Positions 47,901-62,900 are shown, counted from the stretch's first letter. The stretch: 64,000 nt of DNA from Allacma fusca (GCA_947179485.1 OX359246.1:248001-312000); one strand, 5' to 3'. A program made the numbers and translations. The notes: generated by a model not told the origin, from the letters alone.

Positions 47901-50900
47901 CTAGGGGTGAGTATAACGAGACAACGAGACGAGAATCTCGTTCATCTCGTTCTTTATGCATCGACGAGACAGTACGAAACATCTCGCTTTATTTAACGAG
48001 AATATCGTTTGCAATTAAATCTGGTTTAAACCCATATCAAACTGAAAAATGGATTGCTTTGCTTTACCGTTTTGCCAATTAATACATTTTGCAATTCTTG
48101 GTGCTAGCGTTTTTTACTGTAGGTGTTTATTGATATTTTTCAAGGCTTTTATCATTTCAAATTTTATGGTCCAAACCCAAAAATAAATATTTTGCGCCTT
48201 GAGACTGTTCCGATTAGTAAAATTAAATAAATTAGCATGTTCTCTCACCAGAATTTATGTTGGCTACAGTTAAATTGCATATATATATTTCAACACAAAA
48301 ACCTTGTTTTTGCCCTGTCTCGTTTGTCTCGTGCACTGCTTACTCTCGTTCTCAAAATATCTCGTTCTCGTATTTTTTTCAGAAACGAGAACGAGACAAA
48401 CGAGAATTTTAAAACCAACGAGATACTCACCCCTACTCCCAACCCATTACATTTCCTCGGCTTAAGAAAAGACTATTGACACACTCTCTCAATGAGAGAA
48501 ATGGACTGAAGGGTGTTTGTACAAAAGTCTAACTCTGTCCCTACCTGCATAAGGGAAAGAAATGTCTACGGCACCCTGTACATGTGATTCATAACCCTCT
48601 ATAAACCGTGGAGAGTCGGTATATGCTTCTCAGTTGTAAATTCACAAATTACATTGAATTATGTATGGCATGATGAGTAATCTCAAGTGCGAGAATAAAA
48701 TAAGCCCCTGTGGGGTTAATTTGTTTAATAAGTTTAAATTTCCTGTACGTCTATACAAGTGACTGTGTATTTGGTCAATGAAATAAAATGACATACGATT
48801 TGCAAAATAATTCTTGCGGTCTTGAAACTATTTCAAAAGTAAATGATTCTCATGCACCTGCACTATTTTCCACGTATTTCCTGAAATGTCCGCTTATTTG
48901 GCACATTAAGCTGACATCAAAGATATTTCGTGCGTGCGGAGAAATTACGACCAGATTATGAGGCAACAGTGCTTCCCTCTAACAGTAATCAAAAAATTTA
49001 TTCGGTGCTACCACTACAGACCTGGACTCAAGTTCGGTTCAACTAGCGATTCGCACTTGAACTTGACACGAACTTGATTGTTTTAAGAAATTTGGGAGCC
49101 GAACATGAACTTGACTTTTTAATGGAAGGTACGAACCGGAGTAATCAAGTTCACACAATCAAGTTAATTTCGACGAACTTGACCATGAATAAAACTTTAC
49201 CATGAATTTCAACATAAACCATGACCATGAACTTGACCATGAACTTGACCACGAAAATGAATGTCAAGTTATAGCATTGTATATATATTTGTGAATAGAA
49301 TGGCTGGACAATTATCTAAGATTTTATTTTGGTTTATTTGCTACAATACAAAATTTAGAATATGTAATGAATGATAAAAATAAGCGTTTGCAGCTGTATG
49401 TTTTTGTAGAATCCCAAAATGTGAAATGTTTGATTCTTCCACCATTTTTTCTGGCTACTTCATTGGGTTTGACTTCCAGTATCAGCATCTTTTTCGCAAT
49501 GTTGAGATTCTTTAGTTGTTTGCTCATTTTCCAGTTGTTTTTTAAAAATAAATTATTTTAAGCAAAGATTAAGCAAAAATTAAACAAAGAAGAAAAAACA
49601 CCATGGAAGCTGTTGCTTGGAACTTGACCAAGAAAAGTCAAGTTCATGGTTTTGCAGTTATTTGATCCGAACTTGATCATGGTATTGATGTCAAGTCTGG
49701 ATGAAGACATGACCGTGAACTTGATTCGAGCCTTAAAATCAAGTTCAAATTTCATGTTGACCCGAACTTGAGATTTCAGTGTCAAGTTCAAATTAACTTG
49801 TAACCCGAACTTGACTTGAACTTGACCTTGACCCGAACTTGTCAAGTTTTACTTGAACTTGAATGCCAGGTCTGTACCACTACCTCCTGTTCGGTACGGC
49901 ATATACAAATTCAGTATTATAGTATACAATAGTAATTCGACAGTACACACCCATACAACTATATATATGTATATAAAATCAAAACAGTCGCAATAAATCA
50001 GACATGTCCAGCCTTCGAAGGCTAGCCTTCAATGAAGGCTTCATTGAAGGCGGAATATCAATTTTCCAGAGAGTTGAGAAGGGAAGGCGGGATGGCTGAA
50101 TTAATTTGGGAAGGCTGAAGAAAGCCTTCCTAGTATTGACAGAAAACGGAAGGCGAATGAAGGAAGTATGTAAAATAGCCCTCTGCTACTTACAATTAGA
50201 AGGCTGCGCGCATGCAATGAGCTACAACAGATAGTTTAAAATATAACGCTACTAAAAACACTACAAATGCACAAATGTAGTTATATACACAACGAGACTT
50301 ACTTCATTGCTTCTGATTTTAATAAACGAACTCAATTGAGTAAATTTGATCGCTGATTTTCGGGTTTTTTACCTGCAAAAGGGTTGTTTAAATGAGTAGC
50401 TATGATATTTCGTGTTATGAAGGCTGAATAGGAAGGAAGGCTGATTTTTTTGAAGGCTGGAGGCATTAAATTATTAAGTAAAATAGGGCTGAAGGAAGGC
50501 AAAATATTTTGAATGCTTCCTTTAATAGAAGGATGAAGGAATGCGTTTTTTCAAAAAATTGCCTTCGAAGGTTTGAAGGAAAGCAATTTCATTTGGCCAT
50601 CTCTGCAATAAATATAATGATTTAAAATGAACATGTTTTTATTAAATATTTAAAATAAACCACTTTTTAGTCCATAAATGCACTAATTCCCTTCCACAAA
50701 AAATCTCGCAAGATTAAAACACTCATTTTAAATTATAAAAATAAATTACACTCAAGACAGAGTATTGTAACTGTATAATTCTTAAGAGGCTTAATTCGTA
50801 TAGAGGAAACACATTTTTTTGTTAGGTACTGATGAATTGAAACAAAAATATTGTGTTGAGTGCTCTTATTCATCGTGTAAGTAAAGTATTTGTACATAAC

Positions 50901-53900
50901 ATGCGTTTGTATATGTTATACTCACGTCACTTCACTAATTATCAGTGTAAAATTTGTAGAGGTAGAGTTTGTAGAGTTTGTGAGGTATATTTAAAATTCA
51001 CTATACGTCATTCACAATCTGGTGAATAAAAATACATTTCGATAATTTCACGTTTAAAAATTTATACTTTTAAGTGAATTAGGAATGATGAAGGCACGCC
51101 ACTAATAAACCATCTAGGAACTGGTTAACAGTTTATTCCTGCACTGGTCTCGCACCCTTCCAGTGAGCCTGCGCAAAACGTCATTTCATAATTTTTACGG
51201 AAAATGACAAGATTATGAGCGCAGTTTAACCTGACGTTGACATACTGAAATCATTATGAACAACCCCAGAATCTGTAATATTTTATGTACTATTTCAGAA
51301 CCGTGTCAGAAATTACTCATTGATAAGATGTCTATTGGAATTCATAATCTCCTCATCAAGAAGACATGAACTGATTATGAATTTCAAGCATGAATAATGA
51401 TGTCATTATAACGTTCAGTGCTAGCTGGGTAAAATGCTGTTGAACTATAGATCAAAAATTGATCTATGGTATCTACTCGTACTCTTGAGGTACTATATTG
51501 CTAATCCGATATGATGATAAATATAGTGGATATGGGTTGAACAGCAGGCATTGTGTAATGACGATGGCATTGTGAAATTCAAAAATGTTAGAAAAAATGA
51601 AATTATTAATGCACAGGCAATTATAGTGAGAGAAAGTTGTAATCAGATAAACGCTGTACGTATTCATTAAACTTTACTTTTCTTAGTTACTCACTGAAAT
51701 GCAAGGGCCGAAGGTATCCTGTATGCAGAACAATGCTTTTGGACACGTTCAAAGTCACAAACAATCGCATGAGAACCATCATCACAAAGCTTGAGACAGG
51801 AAACCTTACTTTTGAAGACGGCAGAGGAAAAACCGTAGGTAAAATTTATTCCTTAAATACTTTGCTCCATTACTTTGTACATTTTTCTACATCAGGTTGG
51901 TACTTAATATTCTCTGTCAACCCTCCAATATTTTATTAACCCAATTTGTAAAAAATTTGTCTTCAGGTGTTCTAAAATTTACCTGATTGACCTAGGGCAA
52001 TATTTAAGTAAACATTTTCTGGTGACATCTCTGGATTTTTCAAATTCCACCAAATCTAGTTTGCTCATCCCCTTAGTACTACAGTGTTTCATATGTGGTG
52101 GTTTCCTCTTAGACAACATTCCCTTTATTTGGGTACGTTTAAAATTTTCCTACGATTACATTTATATTACATTCTAGTAAGACATAATGGCATTCCCGTG
52201 GCATATATTGTCAAGTATTTTGTCATCCCTTGGGAACCCCTATATGGAAAATTCACTGTACTTTAGGTCACACCTGCCACCTAAATAATCCTTCGTAGTT
52301 TTTAAATAAATTGCCGCAAAGGCTATGTCCTTGCAAGAGCATCGTCGTTAAAGATACCAAATTGTCTATTGCATATTCAACCCACGTCTACATGGAATTA
52401 ATAAAAGGGAAATATTCTACGTACAGGCAATGTGTACAGTAGACTATATTTCCGGTGGTGGATTATAATATATTTGATTTTTTTGAACCGATCTTTTCAA
52501 GTTTTTTAAAATTTACGCCATTGAACTACGTCAACTTTTGGGTAATTTGAACCACAGAAAGGGTAAAAATATGGATTTTTCTAGAAATAAAAATTAACAT
52601 ATGTTTGCTGGAACTCTTGTAGGATTTCCGCTGAAATATTTTAAAGCTTTGTAAGTAAAATGGAGTGTCAAAAAATTAAACCATACGTTACATTTTTGGC
52701 TCCGGTGACCTCATTGAAACAGGATGATAAATAAATAAGATCCTCATTATTAATTAAATGTTTGTAGCTTACAATTAAAATAGTTGTGTTGCAGAACTTT
52801 ATATTTGCAACAACAAGGGTCAAAAACGTATTGCGAAGGGAATTCAAAATTATTTGTTATTATCCTAAAACTGTTTGAAAAATTGGGTTAATTTTGGCGT
52901 TTAGTTCTAGAAAATTTCAATGACAGTTTGTACACATTTTAGACGAACCTGCAATGGTATTGTATGTATGTAGAGATGCCAGCAAAATATGCAATAAAAA
53001 ATTAACAAAATCTCTATCCGGATCCAAACTAAGGGAGTGTGTACATATTACGTTTCATTTTATCACCATTTTTGGTCACTGCCTCCTATCGTCATCCTAA
53101 AGACATTATTCCATCATCTCTCCCCTGTAATCACCATGAAAGCAAACACAAAGACAAAGACGAGTTTAATCCGTAGCCTTTTTAGGGCGGCGTCAGTCTC
53201 TTTATAAGTTAGTGTTGTCCGTGATGTCTGGTAGTTTTCCTCCGAAACTACTAGACCAAACCGTTCAAAGTTTTTGTTATCATTCACGGAACTCATATGA
53301 GTTCGTTGTTGATTGAAACAGGTTCAGGTATTTGTACCTAAACATTATAAACTAAATTTTGAAAAAATAAAAATAAATAAAGGTAAACGAATGAATACAG
53401 CCACATTTACAATAACTTCCATCGGTTTTTCCGACAAATACTCCTCTTCACATGCTGTGAAAAATTGCATTTGATTACTTTGAATAACATATTCAATGTT
53501 TTTCGAGATGCTTTCTAACGAATTTCTATGAGCAGTTCATGCGTCATGTTGATAACAAAATAGTAATTGCACGCATGGTGGGTTTGGCTTTCAGGTTGTC
53601 TTGAATGCTGGGGCAATAGTAGACGAAATAATTTCCAGACATTTAGCATGACATTTGGCAACAAACCGTCAAAGTAGGCAGATGAATCTTCCGAGATTTC
53701 AAATACGAGCTCCAGATAAATCCTGTTTAACGAGCACCTGAACCTGGAGAAATTTCGATATTAAAAATGTGTCCAAGTTGCATCCACAAGGGCGACAGCA
53801 ACTGAGATCATGAGAACAAATTATTTGCAAAACCGAAATTGACGGACAGGATTTGGTAGCCATTGTTGCGTAAGCCAGTTTTCGCAAAGCTCATAGTTGT

Positions 53901-56900
53901 CCGACATTCGGACTAATGTACGGCTTGCGTATCCTTATAAAATATATCAGTGGTCTTTCACCAATAAACGTTTGTTACTAAAAACTCTAGTCTAACAATT
54001 ATCCGGGTTTATTCCTTACATTTTTGAGGGAATCAGTGAAACGTCGTCACCAAGATTACCCCCATCCCCCCTAGGTACACACAAAGTCATCAGCTTCAAG
54101 ACCCCTCCCTCCCGCAAAAATGAAACGTAATATGTGTACATTTCCTAAAATAAATATGGTAAGGGAAAACATTTGTGATTTGTCTAAAATTAAGGCTGTA
54201 GGATGCGAAATGTTTGCCAACGTGATAAAGTATTTGAGTTGCGGGAAATTTCGGAAAATCTGTAATAATTGTTTTTAATTATTTTTGACACTAGCCTTCT
54301 TTCCATTATTTAAACTGTTAGCCAATATGTGCTAAAATATGTTATTTCCATAATTATTTATCAAATTACTAGCACACTGAATGTAAAAAACATTACTGCA
54401 GCTATTGAGTTAGAATTAAGAAAACTGTCGACATTAAACTCATGAATACGCTTAAGCTCAATCCCTGGTACTCTTCTGGCCTTCTGGCATGGACTGACTG
54501 AGAATTTTGGTAAGGACTTGTAATAGGATTGAGACGTAGGGACTAAAGCATGGATATTACACGACTGACACTGAGTGGACTGAATGTTAGAATGCTACTT
54601 GGGACTATTAGAGTTAGAGGACTTTACTGTACACCTTTCTAGAACCAAGCGCCAAAATTAGCCCAATTTTTCAAACAGTTTTAGGATTATAACAAATAAT
54701 TTTGAATTCCCTTCGCAATACGTTTTTGACCCTTGTTGTTGCAAATAAAAGGCCTGCAAAACAACTATTTTAATTGTAAGCTACAAACATTTAATTAATA
54801 ATGAGGATCTTATTTATTTATCATCCTGTTTCAATGAGGTCACCGGAGCCAAAAATGTAACTTATAGTTTAAATTTTTGACACTCCATTTTACTTACAAA
54901 GCTTTAAAATATTTCAGCGGAAATCCTACAAGAGTCCCAGCAAACATATGTTAATTTTGATTTCTAGAAAAATCCATATTTGTAACCTTTCTGTGGCTCA
55001 AATTACCCAAACGTTGACGTAGTTCAATGGCGTAAATTTTAAAAAAACTTTAAAAAATTGAAAAAGATCGGTTCAAAAAAATCAAATATATTATAATCCA
55101 CCACCGGAAATATAGTCTACTGTACAGATTGCCTGTACGTAGATCATTTTCCTTTTATTAAAATTCCATGTAGACGTGGGTTGAATATATATGCAATAGA
55201 CAATTTGGTATCTTTAACGACGATGCTGCTGCAAGGGAATGTGTAGAACGCTAAATATTGTTTGGATATTTGAATTAAATATCGGCCTTATTCAAACGAA
55301 TGCCAATATTTACATGTACATTATTATACATTTTGCTACCTTATACGTTTAGATGATTATGCGTTCACATACCTTATACGCATAAGTGGTCATGCATTTA
55401 GATACCGTATGCGTATAGATGATTATATTTTTAGATACTTTATGCGTTTAGCTGAATATGCGTTTGGAGGTGTAATCAGTATTCAGGGTATGAGCAAACA
55501 AGTTTTAGTGGAATTTCGAAAATTTTAACATTTTGGGAGAATTTGTGACCTATTTTGTTACATTCGAGTTTAACTCACATATGTTTGCTTTAATGTACTA
55601 GATTATTAACGTTAGAAACATAAATTTTGCAGGTGTCCATCCGAATCTTCTGACTGAAGATTTTAAGGACGCTATTCGAGCTCATATAAAATCATTTCCA
55701 AGATATGATTCGCACTACTGTCGTGGCGAGGCCAGCGAAAATCGACAGTATCTGGATGCAGAGCTGAGCGTCAAGACAATGGTTTCACTTTTTAACGAAG
55801 TCCAGACCGAAAATGAAGCAAAAATTTGTCCATACAGCGCATATAATCACATATTTAAAACCGAATTTGACTTGAGATTTGGATTGCCACGCAATGATAC
55901 TTGCAATTATTGTGACGAAGAAAAAGCTTTCATGGCAAGATCATCAATACGATCGCAAGTTAAGCTACATGAAAAGTTGCTGAGCGAGCATCTCTTAATG
56001 GCCAAAGAAGCCAGGGACATGCACAAAGCTGATACCCAAACCACCCATGAAACGGATCTCTCTATTACAGCAGATATGCAAAAAGTACGCGATTTTCTAT
56101 TTTTAATCATTACAACAATCCGTTTTGCTTGCTTAACGATAGGAATTTTTTTTAAGTGTATGAATAGAAGCAGGATTTTAGATAAGTGTAGTGGATATGG
56201 GTTATAAGGTTCTCACCCAATCATTTTCCTCTAAAGGATGGGTAGCAGCTGAATTTTTCATTAAAGTGTCCCGTAAGAATTTTTGTGCTTATTGTTTTGA
56301 GCTTGAAGTTCTAATCCAGATTTGACTATTTCTAGCAGCAGATTTCAATTTTTATATGGAACTAAATCGAAATCTGTGTTAATTGTTAGGCTGGACGTAT
56401 CTTGAGAGTATAAATCGTCGATATGCAATTATTTACACTGTATCAGAGCCGGGGGTGCGTTGAAAATGAAATCGCATTATGAAAATAAATATTGTATTTA
56501 AAATGCATGAAAATGTATATAGGCGACCTGAAATGCAAAATCAAACCGCTAAACTGATTTCATTCAAAAACATTCCTTTATGTTCTGATAGTAACTTACT
56601 ACGTTCTCGGTTTTGCTTCATTCAGTTTGGTTTAAGCATTATTTAGGTAAGAATACAACGACACTCGTGATACGTACGTGATAAGGACGTTACGATGCCC
56701 TAAAACTCACTAAGCCAGACCCGAGTCTAATGGAATTTTGGAAATAAAAACCCTATCAATTCTATCAAAACCCAGTCAGCCCTCGCATTGTTATATAGGA
56801 AGCTGCATTACGCCCTTGGACTGAAATGGCTAAGGGTGTACGCACATAAAGCATGTTTTGTCCGTACACGTAAAACTTTTCTCCGTTACGGAGAGACCTC

Positions 56901-59900
56901 TCACATAAGTTCAGACCGTATGTAATTACTTACGAAGTGTTAATGTGAGATGTCTGTTCGTAAGCGGTTGGAATGTTGTTTCCGTTTAGTTCCTTCCGTA
57001 ATGCCGACAACAATATTTACGGTTACGGAAGGAGCATGTTTTATGTGAGTTCACCCTAAGCTTTGACTGCTGCCAAAACATTTTAAATTTGATATTTGAG
57101 TAAAGCATAAAAGCTTTTTTCTTAAATGCCGGGATACTGCATGTGGTTTTGGTACACAAACGAAAATTCGTTGTTACTGTTATTAATGCTGTTTAAATGT
57201 AGCTAAAAATGTTAAATGTAGTTTAAATAAAAACCATGAAAACTCAAGTGGAATGACAATGCCCCCGACAAGAATAATCCCCCATGGAGGAGTTTGGCTC
57301 AAATATTGTAGCTCAGCTTTAACTCCAACGTGACCTGCGTTCGGGTCAAGTATTTTGAGGATCCGAACTTGAACTTGACCTGCACTTGAACTTTCAAGTA
57401 GACATTTGTCAGTACCCGAACTTGGCGTTTCGGGTCTCAGTAATTTCTTGTCATACCAATTCATATCTTGCAGGTAATCTTTCCTAGACCTGAACTTGAT
57501 CTAATACTTGAGTCCATAAATCTTGCGAACCGAACTTTCAATTCAATTCAATTTATTAATGTCATTCGGGTCTCGCCCATAACACAATACGAACCGAACT
57601 TGGATTTCAAGTACTTGAACCTTACAGCTTTGTAGTATGAAGTAGCAAAACACTCCAACGGGTGGAGCTAAGATTTTCCGTCGTCTTTATTAAATTCGGG
57701 TTCATCATGCTTTTTTCCTTGTGCTACAGTCACAGGACAATTTACTTCAAAAATGATGAAAAATTAGAAGCATAGTTTTACGACGATTTACAGAATACAC
57801 AACAGGCACTCCAAATGAAAGTGAGCTTCAGCTTCTGTGCATATCTCTGCAGGGGTGATTTCTAGTAGGGATGCTAATGGACTGGTCCGGACCTTTTATA
57901 ATGGTCCGTTCTTGGTCTGGTCCGGTCTGGTCCCAGATTTGTATGGTCTGGTCCGGTCTTATTTAGCACTTGGACCAGACCAGATATAATTGGTCCAGCG
58001 TCAGGACCAGACCACAGGGCCATGGTCTCAAAAGTACGCAAAATAAAAATTTGAGTTAACGAAATCCCAAGGAACAAATTAAAACTGACATTTCTGGGGC
58101 TAAAATAAAATTTTGACGGGATAAAATGTAATTATTTAATTGTTCCCAATGGTTTTTGGACCATGGTCCGGAGCTTGGTCTTTGGTCTGGTACGAACGAC
58201 TGGATCAGACAATTGGTCTGGTCTGATAAACTGGACAAGACTAGTTTCATAAAATCTGGTTCAGACCAGACCATTGGCATCACTGGTTTCTAGAATGCGT
58301 GTTGCACAAGTTCGAACAACCGAGGGATAAGAACATACAAAGGACGCATACGTTGGAACTAGGCGACTTGAGTCGGTACTTGAAAGTACAATTCGGGTTC
58401 AAGTAAAATGCATGCCCAGACCCGAACTGGATCCTTAGTGCAAGTCAAATCTGTGGGCTTGCACTTGGACCAGAACCGACTTGAAGTTCCAAGTTTGGAT
58501 CCAACAAATACTGCACCCGGTTCAACCAAGTACAAACGCTCATGATCCCAAACTTGCTCCGAACTTGACCTGACTTGATACTTGTCAAGTACTACTTGAA
58601 CGTCTTGCACTATCACAGCTTTTAGAAAAAATATGAACGCCCGAACGGTGATGAGAAGATAGATAGATTACAAATTCGCAGTGGTCAGGTTTTTGCAATT
58701 CTCCCTGGAAGATCATTTCTAAGTTTCCCTGCTGAATTTAATGTCCCATGGGGGAGGTCCTCAACGATTTAAAAAATCCCTGCTGAAAAAGTTCAACAAT
58801 TTTCAAAATCACAGGTCATAGGGTCAAAAAAGGCCTGCAAAGTCTTTTGTTTTCATATAATCAATTCCGTTATTTTAAGAGGTGTGGAATATTTTGAAAT
58901 ATCGTATTTGAAATAGTATCTGAAATACATTTCAGATATTTCAGTATTTTATATATATTTTTAGAGATACATTTCAGTATTTTGTATTTGGTATTTTATG
59001 GGCACCAAAATTTCGAATGTATTTTGTATTTCGTATTTTGAAGATCCGCGGACGTGATGGTACTTTGTATTTATTTATCTTGTAACGTTTGCCCACCCCG
59101 TATTTCAAATACAAAATATAATTTCAAAATACATAGATCCTGCAACTGTCAAAGTGTTCTGTAAAACATTTCCAAATTATTATTTCAAATGTAAAAACAC
59201 TAATTTGAAACAATTTGAAGCCAATTCTTTAACTTTTTTGCCTGGTTTGAAATACTAATTTAGTTTATAAACGTATAAAGTTCAATGTGTTAAAGTTAGT
59301 TAAATTAGTTTCGTCAACTGAAAATCCGTAAATAAATTACCCAAGAGATATAAGGGAATTCGTTTTAAGAAAACATAGTGTGTATATAAAGATTACGTTA
59401 ATATACTTTGATCTACACAAATGCACAGCATTAATCACGTACCTGTTACCTTACGTTTACTATAGTGCCCCGCATGGGTACAAAAATGTTGTACCTGGAC
59501 CTGCACCTGAATCATGGGTACATGGATTTTTTGAACCTGTACCCGCACCTGTACCTGAATACCTGGATTCAATTATCCTGAACCTGTACCTGTACTCAAA
59601 CTAAATCAGGAGTACCTGTACCTGAAAAGTACCTGTACCAAAAAATATCCAAAAACGTACCTTTACCCGGGTATATTTGAAAAGTACCTGAACCTACCCG
59701 GGTATTTTCGATTGTACTAGTTTAAAGGATTTCCAAAGTAACATCGAAAATGTTTTCTTTAAAAAATATTTTTTTGATTCAAACTGCATTTTAATTTCTG
59801 GCAATCTATGAGACAAAAACATTTCCTGATCGTATCTCCACTCATCGATAAGAGGTTATATGAGTCAGAAAATTTGGGCCATATGAGAAGCTCGCTTTAT

Positions 59901-62900
59901 CAGTACTCCATTCCAGAAACTACTAAAAAATATCTCTCCATTCGAACTAATGCCGGGTAAATAACCTCGTCATCGTATATGTTGGAATTAATTTTCATTA
60001 CTGAACTCATACATATAACTTTTAATTTAACATGTTTCAAGGTCAAAATTTTTAATTTGCTTTAAACTCAACAACACCTTTGCATGTGTTACTTCGAAAT
60101 AATTATTGACTAAAAAGTACCTGAATGTTCAAGTATTTTACATTCAGGTTCAGGTATTTACCCAGTGTGTACCCGTACCTGATGGGTTTATACCCAAAGA
60201 TTGGTTGTTGTACATGTACCCATACCCATACCTGAACCTGATTATTTAGGTATCAAACAACTGAACCTGTACCCAAACCGGGTGGGTACAAAAGGTTTGT
60301 ACCAGATACGTACCTGTACCTGTACCCAAATACCCGGGTAAAACCTGTACCCATGAGGGGCACTAGTTTACTGAATAATTTTGGAATATCTAATTATTTG
60401 GTCGAATTTTACAAATTACTTTGAGAAAATAAACTTCAGATACTGATAAATCTAAGACATAGTTCGAGATAATTTTGAGAGTATTTTCAATAACGTATTT
60501 TGTCTTTCAAATACAGTATTTTCATTTTGTATTTTCAGTTTTAGCTGGAAGCAAAGTATTTTATTGTGTATCTTAACAATGTTTCTCCTGGTATTTGTAA
60601 TTTAGATTTGTATTTTAATGTTTCTGGAAATGTATTTGTGTTTTGTATTTTAATAATCAATTTCATGTATTTTCCACACCTCTAGTTATTTTTAGATTTT
60701 AGAAACATTTGATAAATAAGCACTGACTAAAAAGGCCCAGATAACGGTTTAAAAAACTTAATTTCAAGAGCAAAAGTGCAATAATCTCTTAAAAACGAAT
60801 ATCTAGGGGTCGGAATTTTGTGGAAGGAGGGCAAGATTCTTACCCGTGAAAACAATATTTCTGGCTGAAAAACATATACAGAATGGTATTCTTTTTTGCG
60901 AACAGAAATTTCGTTGCTCGTTATATAGGAAGGATTTTCAAATTGGTTAGCGTGTTTCAGGGAAAGTTGGCATGAAAACAAGGATTTTTAGATTGTTTGG
61001 CTGTATTTGACAGGGTAACAGGCTTGTATTGTTCTTAATTGTTTTTGGAAACAGGGATTTCGAAAATCTTTGGCCTTTTCCAGCAAGGATTTTGGAAATA
61101 CTTGAGGATCTCCCTGCAAGGTCATACGATTTAGCAGGGAAATTCATAAATTATCTTCCATGGAGATTTACGAAAATCCGACCCCTGCGAATATGTTATC
61201 TATCCATCTTCTCATCAACGTTCCGGCGCTCATATTTTCCCTAAAAGCTGTGATCGAGATTTTATAAAACAGATCAAAGAAAGAACAAATATGCGTATAC
61301 ATACCATATAAACCAGTTGTCGTCACGGGAACGGGAACACATATTTTGTCCACAGCCAGTTTGAGTACGGGAACATGAACAGGATGTGGAACAGAAACCG
61401 AGATTTTCAATTTTTTCTCGTTTCCATCGGGAACGAGTAGTCTACGAGTGATCGCGTTCCAATACCTGTTGTTCCCGGGATCGATGGGTTACTTTTTCCA
61501 TCTCCTAGAAAAATGGATCTTGTAAGACTTGAAAGTATTTTATTTATGTAGCCAATTCAATTTGGGTGTTCCATTTCATTCTTTTTTCCTGCAATTGCTA
61601 CACACAGATCCTTGCCTTAAAGATAATAACGTTAAAACTCTTGTTTCAGTATAATTGCGGTATTTTCCAGAATAGTTCAACAAGTTAGTATAGTAAATAT
61701 TAAAATAGTTTATTACTATTTGTTTCTACTTTTGCTGCAAATTTTACCCTAGAAAGAATGATTGTTCGAATTAATTGTTTTCAAACAAGACTAGGGAAAC
61801 TATTCCGTGCTGGCATATGTTTTAGACATTTTGCATATGCAAAAGATTATTTTTTGGCCAGCAATTTATCTAAAGAAACCCTCATCAACATTTAATTTTA
61901 TTCTTGGAAGAGCACAATGGATGCGTCATTCGTGTTGCATCCTTAACCAGTATGGCATTTTAAAGTGGTGATACTCGGTAAATAATCTCAGAGCTAAACA
62001 ATCCGTTATGAAGCTGTTACGTGTCGCTATACGGGTGCGGTTTGCCGACGTGCAGTTGCCTGTTTTTATCTACAGGTTTGATAGTTACACAAATCATGAT
62101 AATGTTTACCACAAATAAGTACAATACGACTCTGACTCGGGAACGGGCTAGGGAACACCAGCTGAGGGTACGGGTACGGGTTCACAGCATTTTTAATTTC
62201 TGGGTACGGGAACATGAACGGGTCCGGGTACGAATTTTTATTATGATCATCGGAATGGGAACCTAAAATACTCTTCCCCCTATCACGGGAACACTCAGGG
62301 GAGGACCTATTGATTGGGAACATGAACTGGAACAAACGGTTTTTACCCAAGACGACCAATGGTATAAACAAAACTTACGAAACAAAGGTGTAGTGTAAGT
62401 TTAAAACAACAAAACGTGTCTAATGCGTGCAAATATCTTTCTTACTATTTATAACGTTGCAATTTCACTTAGAAAGCCGATATTATGCCCAAATGAAACC
62501 CACTATAAATTACATCAAGCAGCGCTTCAAGAAAGTCCGTTCAAGAAAACGTACTGGCGCAAGATCAGAAACAAACCCGCTTTTTGTTCCTACACATGAA
62601 TTCTACTAGCCTGTTCTCCGTTTGTGTGAATATTGTCAGAAATAAAGGGAAGTAACACAAATGATATCACCAGCGTAGTAGGTAGGTGAAACCGGAATAT
62701 AGTGACAGTAAGTGACATAGTGGGTGGGTAAATTTTTCGTTCCATGATGTCATCGTTGTATTTCGTCAAGTACATCTACACTCACTACAATAAATTATTA
62801 ACAAACATTTTCAGGAAATAAAATAATGCACTAATGTATTAACTATAATGAAAAAAAAACAACTTGTTTTCCTCGTTCATGATGAACGTTGAGCCGATCA

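Noticed and set aside
49558-49845. 95-codon minus-strand ORF rich in KFGLQVNLNLTLKSQ-like residues
   Set aside because: It is a translation of the GAACTTGACC word array of a hAT-type element. Similar shadows arise in the 57183-57464, 57874-58283 and 61168-61410 word arrays.
62427-62609. 60-codon ORF with a basic KQRFKKVRSRKR segment behind an acceptor-like TTTCACTTAG
   Set aside because: It could be a C-terminal exon, but no upstream exon with compatible phase was found and it lies inside intron 4 of another gene.
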